A DNA stretch of 64,000 nucleotides from Cladorrhinum sp. PSN259 (lineage: Eukaryota > Ascomycota > Sordariomycetes > Sordariales > Podosporaceae). How positions within the stretch are numbered: position 1 is the first letter of the stretch; every line of letters begins with the position of its first letter. This document shows positions 52,896 through 62,397 of the stretch, piece by piece. Made by a program: the position numbers and the translations under genes. The notes under the pieces were generated by a model. The model worked only from the letters and a program-made list of their open reading frames with translations, searched no databases and was not told the DNA's origin. The DNA lies in assembly GCA_033725935.1 (NCBI GenBank), contig MU867087.1, positions 62,001-126,000 on the forward strand. Reading direction: 5' to 3'.

Positions 52896-53562
52896 TTTTA
52901 TTATTATTATTTGCGGGGGGGTGTTTTTGGATGATGATGATGATGAGGATGAGGATGTCGTGAGGGAAGTGGCTTGAAAACGAGCGTGTTTGAGTTGGCC
53001 GGGTTGAACTGATGGCGGTTGGCGATAGGTGATGTTGACAGCAGTGATGGACTTGAATTGCCCCGCTCGCACTTTGAGCATGTGCCAAGATCTGATAAGC
53101 TCACCTCACCCTGATCAAAATCCACCGAGCGCTTTTTGGAGCAAATAAGATGAGTATCGAATTCTGATGCTAGATGTGTGGCTTGGTTGCCGAGGCCACA
53201 AAGAAGCATAGCGCAAGCCTTCAAGGCCCGGAACTGAACAAGGTTTGGACTGGCCGGTCAAGAGTGGGGGTTTCACGGTGAAAGTAATGATTTCGATCCA
53301 ATGCGCGTTTGGTTGTCTCGTCCTGTGAGAGTTGATTGGATAATCCGAAAGGGTTCTGATTGATCAGAGTTGCTAAAATTGCGCGTTAGGGACGATGATG
53401 TGTTTGGAAGTCGATGTCACCAATTTCATTGCACAGATGGTACGCTCAGAAAAAAGAGAAAGTTGAACACAAAACCTAATATGAAGTAGATTGCGAACTC
53501 TTTTGTCAATGTTGAGAAAAAGCAATTCAAGGGGAACAAGACGCAAAAAGATATTTAATGAC
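52896..53562. other. Intergenic, promoter of the ATL gene
   Basis: About 670 nt. A GAT/GAG trinucleotide tract (about 52930-52956) lies in the presumed 5' UTR. No gene is seen. Confidence 0.5.
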
Positions 53563-53647
53563 TGGATACACCCGGGATCGAACCGGGGACCTTTCACATT
53601 GGCATTCAACATGCGAAGCGAAAATCATACCACTAGACCATGCACCC
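53563..53647 (-). tRNA. tRNA-Ala (CGC) with a 13-nt intron
   Basis: On the minus strand the acceptor stem GGGTGCA pairs with TGTATCC through G-U wobbles and includes the G3-U70 pair that specifies alanine; the discriminator is A. The D arm is GGTCTAGTGGTATGATT. The anticodon stem TTCGC pairs with GTGAA; between them lie 20 nt, TTCGCA followed by an intron of about 13 nt and T. Anticodon CGC. The T arm is CCCGG-TTCGATC-CCGGG. A T5 run (53546-53550 on this strand) follows as the Pol III terminator. Confidence 0.88.
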
Positions 53648-54423
53648 TTACTTCACTTGTTGGAATATTGTTTCGTGTTGCAAGGTCATATCAATACTTC
53701 CGTTTTGCTGGGTAATTTTGGGTGATGAAGAGATGTCCACCAGGGATGAGAACTTCCCATATCAGGGGTCGTTCTAGCTGGGCCGTTTTCTTTGGTACGC
53801 TTTTATTGCATTCTCTTTTCTCCTATGTTATTAGGACCGTGAAGCCATAATCTGGGGAGGGATATGGATTGTAAAGAATAGTGCAGCTGTGATTGGGAAT
53901 AATGGTGGATATTTACTGGATTTTCTTGTTCTGCTGGCATTTGTCTGTGTACACGCCGTGATCCTTTCCTGTCGCACCTCAAATTCAACATTTAGGGATA
54001 GGCATGGATCATCCCAAAATGCCTATCACTTGTCAGCTTTGTAACATTTTACTCCTCTCTCCAAATGAAGGTCAGAGTTTCGTCAATGAACTATCTAGGA
54101 ACTTTCCAACAAACTTTGAGCTTCGTCCGCTGGTACAAGAGTTTCACTCTGTTGACGTAATGTTAGTTAAGAACTATCTATCTATTTACTATCTAGGGTA
54201 TTTCTTTTCCTCCTCCATGTGAACGCCTTATGCCATAACGAATTGCAACCCAAAGTTCTACATAAACAAGGAGGTTTGCCCATGTGCGCCCGCTAGTATA
54301 ACCCCAGTGACCCGAAATCTCCCTCAAAAAACATTCTCATATTTTCCATCCTCATGGGATCCCCTATCTTTATTCTTCCGTCAGCAACTTCATGTCTGAA
54401 CGTTATATAACTCGCAGTTGAGC
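53648..54423. other. Intergenic, no gene recognised
   Basis: About 780 nt, AT-rich, between the tRNA-Ala 5' end and the first zinc-finger gene's 3' end. No coding or repeat structure is recognised. Confidence 0.5.
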
Positions 54424-54898
54424 TTACCCCCGAGCCTTAGTCTTATTATGCCTGGACATCTGGTGCCGTCCGATGTTGTCCTTCCTCATCTCCTTACCAC
54501 AATACGGGCATTTTTCCTTCTCTGAAGGGATGCCCTGTTCTTTGGCAAGTTTAGGATGGTTGCGCCACATGTGACGATGTAGCTCCCTTGTATCGGCACA
54601 ATCCTGGAAGCACTCAGGACAGGTGAAGCGGTTGTTGGATGCCAGAACCTTCTCGCTGAGATTAGAGAAATTAGAGCTTGTAGGCAGCTTTGGTGGATGG
54701 AGGAAGCGTTAAAGGAATATAGGAACAATTGGCAGCAACTCACGAGGGGTCAGCCGGGGGGGGGGTATTGAAGTGAACCTGAGTTTGAGACTGAGGATCT
54801 AGGAAAAGGTCCAAGGTAATTATCTCATTGTCATAGACATGGTCATCTTGGAGGGAAGAGCTGATGTTGTAGGACGAACCATGCCCAGAGATGCCCAT
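54424..54898 (-). CDS. Small two-finger C2H2 protein A, 128 aa, two exons
   Basis: Exons are 54744-54898 and 54424-54655, joined by an 88-nt intron (GTGAGT...TCTCAG, phase 2). The start ATG follows an in-frame TAG. Exon 1 encodes an acidic, hydrophobic-patterned N-terminus (DDHVYDNEIITLDLFLD). A C10 run (54756-54765) is in frame and codes TPPPAD. Exon 2 gives finger 1 CPECFQDCADTRELHRHMW with RNH (C-x2-C-x12-H-x4-H), linker GIPSEKEK, and finger 2 CPYCGKEMRKDNIGRHQMSR followed by H (C-x2-C-x11-H-x4-H), then a short basic tail. It is paralogous to the genes at 57445 and 59260. Probably nuclear and nucleic-acid binding; function unknown. A single GAGGCGG half-site lies at 55010-55016. Confidence 0.78.
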
Positions 54899-57444
54899 CC
54901 TGCATAGCTATGAGACAGTTGAAGGTTGGTCGAAGGTTGATAAGATCCATAGCTGTTCCCCCTCGTGGGTCTAAATAGACAGCCATGATGTCGAATATGT
55001 GTTGTAAGTGAGGCGGGGGAAGAGAGAGCACGGAGACCCAGGGAAAGGCTGATTGAAAGACAGACTCAGCCAATCCCATGCATTCTCTCTCGTGGGGGAG
55101 TTTGTGGCTTACCCATGCCGTGGGTCACCGTCTCGCGGCAACTGTGCCGCAAGCCACACAGCATCAACCACCCAATTAGGGGTAGCTGCCAAGTCATTGG
55201 GACACTTGTGCTTCAAACATCATGGGCAGTCCCCAATTCTGAGCAAAAAGTACTCGCAGTATCGCATGCAACCCCTGTTGGCCCCTTCTTGGCATTTGGC
55301 CTTTCATGAACAACAATCGTAAATAAGGCGTTTTATCCTCGGGCACTAGCCTTTTTACTCCATGGGCACTAAGTTGGATCCTCGGGCACTACCATTTTAC
55401 TCCATGGGCACTAGCCCCCATGTTGGCCACCTTTGGTCTTGGTGCCTGGCCAAAGGTGCTGTAGTTGATCATCTTGCATTCTATCATTACCGTGACCACT
55501 ACGGCTGAGCAAGATACGCCGTCGTCGACTATGGCGATGGCTTTAACGGCACCGCCTATAACTTCCAGAAGCGGCCGGGTTCTAGTGCCCACCGCTAAGA
55601 AGTTGCAGGGCAGTGGGCCTTCCATTCCAACCTTTCACTTACTTCGTACAATTAAATCACCTTTTAATAATTATTTCCAATACCTCAATCAATTGGAATC
55701 ACATTAGGCCGCATTTGTATGCATGAACTGGGGGATCATCAAGAGGAATCGGAATCCAGACCAACCGCCAAGTCAGGTATAAAATCTACTTGAAAGTGAT
55801 TCCCGAAGACTCTGGTTCGAAAGCCGAATTAGTTAACTAGCACCATCCATGTGCTGGACAACGGGACCAGAGTTTTGGCTTTTGATAACGCTCCACATTT
55901 AACCTCCAAGGACCCTCATGCTTTCCATCCCAGCAGGGGCCCCGTTGAAGGAGTAAAGGATGTTACCACTCATGGCTGTGGCTCTCTCACTTAAACTTTT
56001 GACATCGGATGGTAACTGTCTTCTATTGGCCATGGGTGTTTGTTAGCGGACTTAATAGCCACGAGATGACGCATTTGTTATTACGCTCGTGCAACTGCAG
56101 AAACAATTGCAGCTGAATGGCAGGGGTTTTGGAAGGGGTTACCGAAGTACATAGCCCCCACCACTTTGTTCCAGAAGGAGCGGGCCCTGTGCCGAAAGCC
56201 TGGATACGCCCCGCTTTCTCCTAGTGTATAGCGTACTAAACTAATTAATGCAGCGGAAAGCTCACTGCTAAATTTTGCCAACTCTGAACCTCTCAGAAGT
56301 GCCGGCTGATTAGGAGGGTGTGGCACCAGTTGGGGTGAAAGGTGTGGGACAGGTGGTTTGCATAGGCTAGTGGCATAAAAAATATTACTTCCTATATAAG
56401 TTCCTGACCCTGGTAAAATCCCGGTAAAATCCTTATTTTTTTTTTGCTTCATTGACCGTTTTTTACTTACCGGACATTTACGTTGTATAGAAAATGCCAT
56501 CCCTACCCGCATCACGCTCTCTAATGCTCCCCAACTCAACGGCTACGCACGCACACGCTATTTGGTGAGGAGGAGGCTTCTATGGCCGGGTCTTGAGTAC
56601 CAACAATGGTCTAGTTTCTGAACGGTGCCCATGGTGAGGCAGAGCAGACGACGGCGTATTGTGGGAGAATTTGTTTTCATGTTTCTTCACAAAAGCATAG
56701 GCAAGGTTTGCAGCTGTTTACGAAGCTTTGGATGCAAATAGTACCTTCACCTACACTTTCGGGCTGCCTTAAACGCGCTTGAGCCGCCGATGACTCAAAA
56801 GATCCTTTTCGGTGGCCACTATCTCCATCCATCAACAAGACACGGCTCCTTTCCCGAGGGTACGTTGTTGTGTTCTGCATACTTGGAGCGCATGGCAACC
56901 CGATGACGGCGCAGGGAGCTACGCCTTAAGCAATTCTTGCTATGCTGGGGCCTTGTGTAGAGCCGCGTTATACGCCGCCCGCTCTTACTGTCAGAAGTGC
57001 TCAAATTCGGACGATTGGAGCTGACTGTATAGACCGCCCCCACGTTTTGTGCCTGGTTCCGAGCTCTCCGGTTTTGGGCTCGGAGGGGGTGGGGCCTTAG
57101 GGGGGCCCGCGACCGGCCGTCTTGGCACCGGCTTCTTGACTGCGTCGGGGAGAGACTCCACATTTGATCCGCGACTAAACGTCGAGATCAAGCTAAAGTT
57201 TGGACTTCAATAACAGGTACTCATGATCTGGCAGATCGAACCAGTCCCGCTCAACTCGGTAAATTTATCGGATTTATTATTTTCACCAAGTTTAGCTTAC
57301 GAGCACTTTGAGAATGAGGTTAAAGCTCCAAGTCGGCCATCTCTCCTGATTTTTGGGGCTGCCGGTTGACAAGACAACCAGTCAAATCGCATCAATTGGA
57401 AATATTTTCAATATTTATTCACTGACATGATACTGCGCACCTTC
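54899..57444. other. 2.5-kb region between zinc-finger genes A and B, with a tandem duplication
   Basis: Contains the gene A promoter, a 43-nt-spaced direct repeat (55336-55413), and patchy short open frames. The frame at 56081-56539 (-) and a Pro-rich frame at 56991-57191 (-) might be remnants of something, but I recognise neither. No complete gene is seen. Confidence 0.45.
55336..55413. repeat. Two-copy imperfect tandem repeat
   Basis: Two copies of a unit of about 36 nt (TCCTCGGGCACTA ... TTTTACTCCATGGGCACTA) at about 55336-55371 and 55379-55413, separated by a few bases. They differ by a short substitution or indel in the middle. Confidence 0.85.
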
Positions 57445-58016
57445 TCACTTTTGATGTTTAAGTCGGTGATGCCTCAAGACGTTATCCTTTCTGCCATAAT
57501 ATCCACACCCAGCAAAAGGGCATTTTTTCTTCTCGGAGGGGGTCTTGTTCTGCTCGGCAAACTCTGGATGTTTCGCCCACAAATGCCGGTGGAGTGCTCG
57601 AGTCTCGCTGCAAGGTTCGCCGCACTGCGAACACGTATATAACGGATTTGGGGGTCGTTTTGGTTGACTGGAATTTTGAAACAGACAAAAAGTTAGAAGG
57701 CTCTTTTGCAAACAAAATCAGGTGGAGTTTGGTAAACAAAGTCAGATAGTTCTTACGTTTTGTCAGGCTTCTGGACTCGTCCGGGCTCAGATTCGCAGTG
57801 GGTAAGAGCCGCCTCGGCCGTCTTGGCGCTCGGTTCCCACCCAGGTTCTGTATCGGCCCCACTTTTGCCGGAAACCGTGCTGGTGACAGTATTTGCTAGC
57901 GAATCCGTGGTATCAAAGATATCAGAATAACCTAAGGGTTCTGAAAACCAGTAGAGAGCATCACAAGGATCGACCAAGTACTGGTCATCCTGATCATGTT
58001 CACCAAAACTTGCCAT
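57445..58016 (-). CDS. Small two-finger C2H2 protein B, 160 aa, two exons
   Basis: Exons are 57757-58016 and 57445-57667, joined by an 89-nt intron (GTAAGA...TTCCAG, phase 2). Exon 1 starts MASFGEHDQDDQYLVDPCDA and includes ALYWFSEPLGYSDIFDTTDS, an acidic, aromatic segment that could act in activation or protein binding. Exon 2: finger 1 CSQCGEPCSETRALHRHLW followed by AKH, linker KTPSEKKK, and finger 2 CPFAGCGYYGRKDNVLRHHR followed by LKH (C-x4-C). It ends six residues after the last His region. The same phase-2 intron position and PSEK linker occur in A and C. The promoter has the palindrome CCGCCTC-N5-GAGGCGG at 58124-58142 and a TATA-like TATAAA on the minus strand near 58101-58107. Confidence 0.82.
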
Positions 58017-58123
58017 GGCAGAAAAAAACAAGCTCGGGGAGGGTTGTGATGTTGATGGATGACTTGAGTGCCATCATGTTTGACACAGGGAGTGTTTTCA
58101 TTTATACGCACTTCCCGTGTTCT

Positions 58124-58142
58124 CCGCCTCTTAATGAGGCGG
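58124..58142. promoter_or_regulatory. Palindrome CCGCCTC-N5-GAGGCGG upstream of zinc-finger gene B
   Basis: Perfect 7-bp arms CCGCCTC and GAGGCGG separated by TTAAT, 108 bp upstream of the gene B ATG and about 17-20 bp upstream of a TATA-like box. The same arms and spacer length recur upstream of gene C. It is a likely binding site for a dimeric factor, possibly the zinc-finger products themselves (inference). Confidence 0.65.
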
Positions 58143-58190
58143 ATGGCGGCGCTTTTGCAGCTCTCAACTTCGACAAAATTTTCATGGCAG

Positions 58191-58445
58191 CTGGGCTGTT
58201 AACACAGGCGATGAGTATGTCAAGGGTTATGATTTTGTGACCCTGGTCGGTTTACTTGGGTTATGATTTTGTGATCCTGGTCGGTTTACTTGGGTTATGA
58301 TTTTGTGACCCTGGGCTGTTAACACAGGCGATGAGTATGTCAAGGGTTATGATTTTGTGACCCTGGTCGGGTTACTTGGGTCATGATTTTGTGACCCTGG
58401 TCGGGTTACTTGGGTTATGATTTTGTGACCCTGGTCGGTTTACTT
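58191..58445. repeat. Minisatellite: 34-bp units in a 120-bp higher-order repeat
   Basis: Units beginning GGGTTATGATTTTGTGACCC (34 bp) start at 58224, 58258 and 58292 (truncated), then at 58344, 58378 and 58412. Each block of three is preceded by GGCTGTTAACACAGGCGATG and AGTATGTCAA, so 58191-58310 is repeated as 58311-58430. Units differ by a few transitions (for example GACCC/GATCC). Confidence 0.92.
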
Positions 58446-58472
58446 GATTCCCCGCCACAGCCAGAAGGAAAG

Positions 58473-58552
58473 TACGCGTGATGAGAAATCGCTTGTGCAA
58501 AATCACAAACAAAACCCTGAGGGTTTGCACAAGGAATACTTCATCACGCGTA
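58473..58552. repeat. Long imperfect inverted repeat, potential hairpin
   Basis: The outer arms TACGCGTGATGA (58473-58484) and TCATCACGCGTA (58541-58552) are perfect complements. The inner arms CTTGTGCAAA (58492-58501) and TTTGCACAAG (58523-58532) are also perfect. Internal loops of 7-8 nt separate the two stems, and the terminal loop is about 21 nt. It starts about 28 bp beyond the minisatellite. Confidence 0.9.
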
Positions 58553-59259
58553 GAAAGGTTAAAATCGGTACGTCCAGTTATACTCGGTACCACATGAGCA
58601 ATCCAGGAAGCTTACTGCGTAGTTAATCGCCATTGCTGGAATTAGCCGCATCGGCTATCGCGTTACTTGTGGAAACGTCTGACGCGTTTTTCTTGCATCA
58701 TCAGTGTTGATGTTGCTGCTTATACTTAAAAGTTGAAATCTGTTGTATGTACACAGCTGGATAAAGATTTTGCATTCGTACCAGGTTGGCGGGCAATTTG
58801 CAACGTCTGCTGCTTGGCTTGCCATCACAACTACAGCCGTTTCTCTTCTTTATCTACTGCCACTGCCAGTGCTTGCAGTCCCTATCGCCGTCGTTGTATG
58901 TGGAGTTCTCTGCTGATGAATGAACTGAATGTACACTGAAACCGTTTCCATTCCTGGAGCTCGCGTTTGGCCGTGATTCGCCGACGCTGGGTCGAAACAG
59001 CTGCTGTGTAACATGAGTGACAGGCACCATTTTTGTTACGAGGAAATCTGCGCCATTACCAAGCCCGTCTTTTCCAGACGCCCGGCAGCCAAAACTTCGT
59101 TGCCTCGAATAGTTTTACATGAAAGAATTCAGAGACTGCTAAAATTTCCTACTCCAGCCGATTTATCTACACTTATATTTTGCTATTCACTTATGACCGT
59201 CAAATACACTTCTAACAAGTACTATGATAGGGAAACCGCTACACTCTCTGCATCACTGC

Positions 59260-59917
59260 TTACAATTGTCCCTGAGTGAGGTCCGCAAAGCTTGGATGTC
59301 TGGACTTGCAGTGCCTCAGTAGGTTATCCTTTCTTCCTCTGTAGGTGCACCCATCAACCGGACAAGCCTTTTTCTCTGACGGAATGCCGTGGGTCTCGGC
59401 GTATGCTGGATGGTCGCGCCATAGATGACGGTTTAGCTCGCGAGTCTCCCTCAAATTGTGGTGGCATTCCGGGCAGGTGAATCGCGTATTCGTGGGGGAG
59501 GATTTGCCTGCAGTGATGCTTCAAAATGTCAGATAATGCACTTGAATCCCCAACGATGTAATATTCATGGACTCACCTAGAGTTACCAGTCGGCGATGAA
59601 ACCTGAGAGTTTTGTTGACAATTCGTCTCCTCAGCAACCGCCAGGGGTGAGTGGGACGGGTCCTCCGGCACAGATTCGGGAAAAGTGGGGGCCGGACCCG
59701 GTGTCTTGGCGTCGGACTCTTGGCCGAGATCCGGAATGTTTCCACTTCCATTGGAGATTGATGCTAGGGGGCCGGGAGCCGAATTAGTGTGGATCTCGAC
59801 TGGTGACAGGTTATCATCAGGCAAGAGTTCAAGGGCGGGTTCTAAGAATAGATAGAAATGCTCGGTTGAGGCAACCCAATACTGGTCGGTCTCTTGTTCC
59901 TCGTAGTGGCCTTCCAT
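59260..59917 (-). CDS. Small two-finger C2H2 protein C, 199 aa, two exons
   Basis: Exons are 59577-59917 and 59260-59518, joined by a 58-nt intron (GTGAGT, TATCTGAC branch, TGAAG acceptor, phase 2). The ATG at 59917 gives MEGHYEEQETDQYWV, aligning with the N-terminus of protein B (DQYLV). HFYLFLEPALELLPDDN is the aromatic-acidic segment. Then comes a Pro/Ser/Asp-rich linker with ESDAKTPGPAPTFPES. Exon 2: CPECHHNLRETRELNRHLW followed by RDH, linker GIPSEKKA, and CPVDGCTYRGRKDNLLRHCK followed by SRH. The frame is open upstream of the ATG to about 59995 without another ATG. The promoter has the palindrome at 60029-60047 and TATATA near 60004-60011 on the minus strand. Confidence 0.82.
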
Positions 59918-61130
59918 TGTCGCGACATACGAAGAGACCAACGACTGGAAAGTCTCGGGATTGAGTAGTAAGTTGATTCCATCCTCACCCAACAAACAGC
60001 GTGGATATATACCCTTTCGAGGAGTTTTCCGCCTCTCGGTGAGGCGGATATCACTACCATGGCTTGCACGGCAAGCCTCTTCTCTTGAACGTTTTTCATC
60101 GAAATGGTGCTACTCTAGAATGCCGACCATTGGATAATCGTTGGGCGGGTTCGTCGACCGCAATTGAAGTAGCTCATGACCCAGTATGGCCCACTGAAGT
60201 TGCTTGCGCCGTAGGAAAACCAACCAATTAACACCTGCCTCGTTGCTATCCTGCGGCAATGACCTGCCCCTCAAAAACGGAGCAACCCCTGTCATCAAGC
60301 GTCGACAATTTGACAGCCAATCATCGCCAATACCGCGAATAGTCCAACGGGTTTGCATTCTCCCCATTTCACCCATTCCCTCCATTCCCCCATTCCACCC
60401 ATTTCCCCCCATTTTCACCACCCATTTCACCCATTTCACCCATTTCCCCCATTTTCACCATTTTCACCATTTTCATTATTACTATTTATATCATGTATAA
60501 TATTATTATGTTTTTCATTTTTGCCGTCGAGATTTTATCTTTTTCTTTCTCTCAATTTTCTTCCTGCCTAGATACAGCCATTATATGGTGGTCAATGCAC
60601 TCACTTTTGCACTTTTGGTTGCCTTGCCGAACAGCCATGTCCGGAAGATGTCTTGCAATCCGGCGCTGGTGGGGCTTCCTAACGGACTCGGCTTCGGCAG
60701 ACAGCGCCGGCCCTCTTGGCTGCGCCCCAAAATGTCTCCACCTACGTTGAAAACACCTCTGTATCACTCATACCATTTTTAGGAGACAATTTTCGCCAAT
60801 AATGAAGGTGCATTTCACGGAATCTGGTTCAAACTAATCGACCATCTGGAACACAGATATCTCAATTGATGCCGGAGCCAAGCGATAGATTCCAACACAT
60901 GTTGTATGACAGCCCGGAATCCATCTTTCCTCTTCTAAAGAACACGGTGCCAGTGTGACAATTTTTGCCAGGCCCGTCACGACTCACCATGGCTCCAAGT
61001 ATGGTCAATTGAGGCGGAAAGGCAAAATGCACCGACTTAATCACCCTCCGCCCAATGTCCAGTTCCGGATTCCTAAATTCCATTTCCCCTTTTTAGAACA
61101 AGCACGAAAAAAGAAAGAAAAAAAAACCCC
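59918..61130. repeat. Intergenic with pyrimidine-rich CATTTCACC repeats at about 60363-60480
   Basis: Apart from the promoter of gene C, the region holds about 115 nt of degenerate CATTTCACC, CATTCCCC and CATTTTCAC repeats (60363-60480), strongly purine-poor on the plus strand. No gene is recognised elsewhere in it. Confidence 0.65.
60029..60047. promoter_or_regulatory. Palindrome CCGCCTC-N5-GAGGCGG upstream of zinc-finger gene C
   Basis: Arms identical to those upstream of gene B, spacer TCGGT, 112 bp upstream of the gene C ATG, with a TATATA box about 20 bp closer to the gene. Both copies are followed by AT on the plus strand (GAGGCGGAT). Confidence 0.65.
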
Positions 61131-62397
61131 TCAAGCATCAGGACCAAAAAACACCCTCGGCCAAATATTCATCGCCTTCTTCCTCGCTCCCTCACCCCTA
61201 ACAGGCAATCCCGCATGAAGAGTCCTCCTATCACCCGTCAACGTCCCATTCTCTTGCAACAAATTAACCCAAAACACCGCATTGCCCGCTATCGGCTTGA
61301 CCGCTACACCTCCATCCTCATGCTTTCTCCAGAGTCCTTCTTTTTCTTCTCCGTCAATAAACGGGAACCAGGTCTCGCCGCTCTTCTCTTCGACGCCTTC
61401 AGCTTCCAACACGACAAAGAACGTGGCAAGACGGTTGTAGAGTCTCCTTCGGCCAGACTCTAGATCCTCGTCTGTTACTTTTGGGCGGGAGAACCAGTCC
61501 GTGTGCTTTTTTTTCGTCAAATTAGCATCGTGAGTTCTTCTCACTGGTTTGCCAAGTTTATAGAAACCGAAGTACAGCAAAAGAAGTAAACGAACGGCAT
61601 GCTCAACACACAAACACACTTCTCAACAAAAAACAAATCTACAGGCAACAACCCAAAAAATAATTATAAACACCCCAACCCCCTTGAAAACCTACAACAT
61701 TAAGAAAAAAAGGAAGAAAAAATTGTAAAAAAAAGAGGAAGAAGAAAAAATATAACATAAAAGAAAAGAAAAATGTTTAAAAAAAAAGAAGAAGAAAAGA
61801 AAATGTAAAAAAGAAGAAAAGAAAAATGTGAAAAAAAGAAGAGAAAAAAAGAGAGAACAAAAAACTCACAAGATCAAACTTCTCCCCCGTCCCATAACTA
61901 ACCATCTGCGCCACCCCCATCTCCCCCGCCGGCTGGACCGGCATGATCCCCCCCAACATCTCCTCCGCCCTCGCCAAAACACACTGAACCGTCTCGTCGT
62001 CCCCCGCCAGCGGGGCGCTGCTAGAAGTCCTAGCCTCTTGTCTTGACCCATCGCCCGTTATTGGCGACCGCTCCAAAATCGGCTCACCCGACTGAATTAT
62101 CAACTTGGCCTCGCGCGGAGAAACAAAGTTGTGAATGTAAATGAGGAGGGGATTGTGCGAGATGAGCTGGACTGTGTACGTGTGTGGCGGACAAGAAGAA
62201 GAAGGACTAGGGATGGTATTGAAAGGTGCGAGGTAAGGGATGTTTAGCTTGAACAGGTCGAGGTAAGAGGAGAAAAAAGGGGCGAGGCCAGCGAAAAACG
62301 TGGGAAATAATAACAGTAACGCGGGACCGTAGTAAGCAAATAGCCCGACAATCACCGAGATGATGCTAAAGAATTGTAGTCGTCGTGAGATGGCCAT
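61131..62397 (-). CDS. Membrane-anchored prolyl 4-hydroxylase-like 2OG-Fe(II) oxygenase, 300 aa
   Basis: Predicted 2-oxoglutarate/Fe(II)-dependent hydroxylase of the prolyl 4-hydroxylase alpha family. Exons are 61870-62397 and 61131-61505. The 364-nt intron (GTGAGT...AAAAAG) is unusually long and consists mostly of purine-rich, A-heavy sequence on the plus strand. The N-terminus holds one or two membrane segments (FFSIISVIVGLFAYYGPALL), suggesting an ER anchor with a lumenal domain. The double-stranded beta-helix has HTDW (H and D iron ligands, residues 177-179), AVFWVNLLQENGT, and LHAGLPVRGEGARKKAMNIW with the distal His (about 272) and the 2OG-binding basic residue. The metal triad is complete. 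Substrate unknown. Confidence 0.88.

Larger units (their letters stand above)
58017..59259. other. Region between zinc-finger genes B and C: promoter, minisatellite, inverted repeat
   Basis: From the gene B start outward it holds the B promoter with its palindrome, the 34/120-bp minisatellite (58191-58445), a long imperfect inverted repeat (58473-58552), and about 700 nt without recognised features. Confidence 0.6.

Noticed and set aside
54744..54898. Possible frameshift in the C10 run of zinc-finger gene A
   Set aside because: Counting the run shows ten C, which reads ACC CCC CCC CCG GCT and joins exon 2 in the correct phase; no frameshift is needed.
56081..56539. 152-codon minus-strand open frame between zinc-finger genes A and B
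   Set aside because: No recognised domain, no splice structure and no composition typical of the confirmed genes. A mobile-element remnant is possible but cannot be supported from sequence alone.
56991..57191. Pro-rich minus-strand frame as a fourth zinc-finger family N-terminal exon
   Set aside because: Some resemblance in composition to the linker of protein C, but no finger exon follows and no alignment is convincing.
58191..58445. CRISPR-like array
   Set aside because: Units are directly adjacent and near-identical with no variable spacers, and the genome is eukaryotic; it is a minisatellite.
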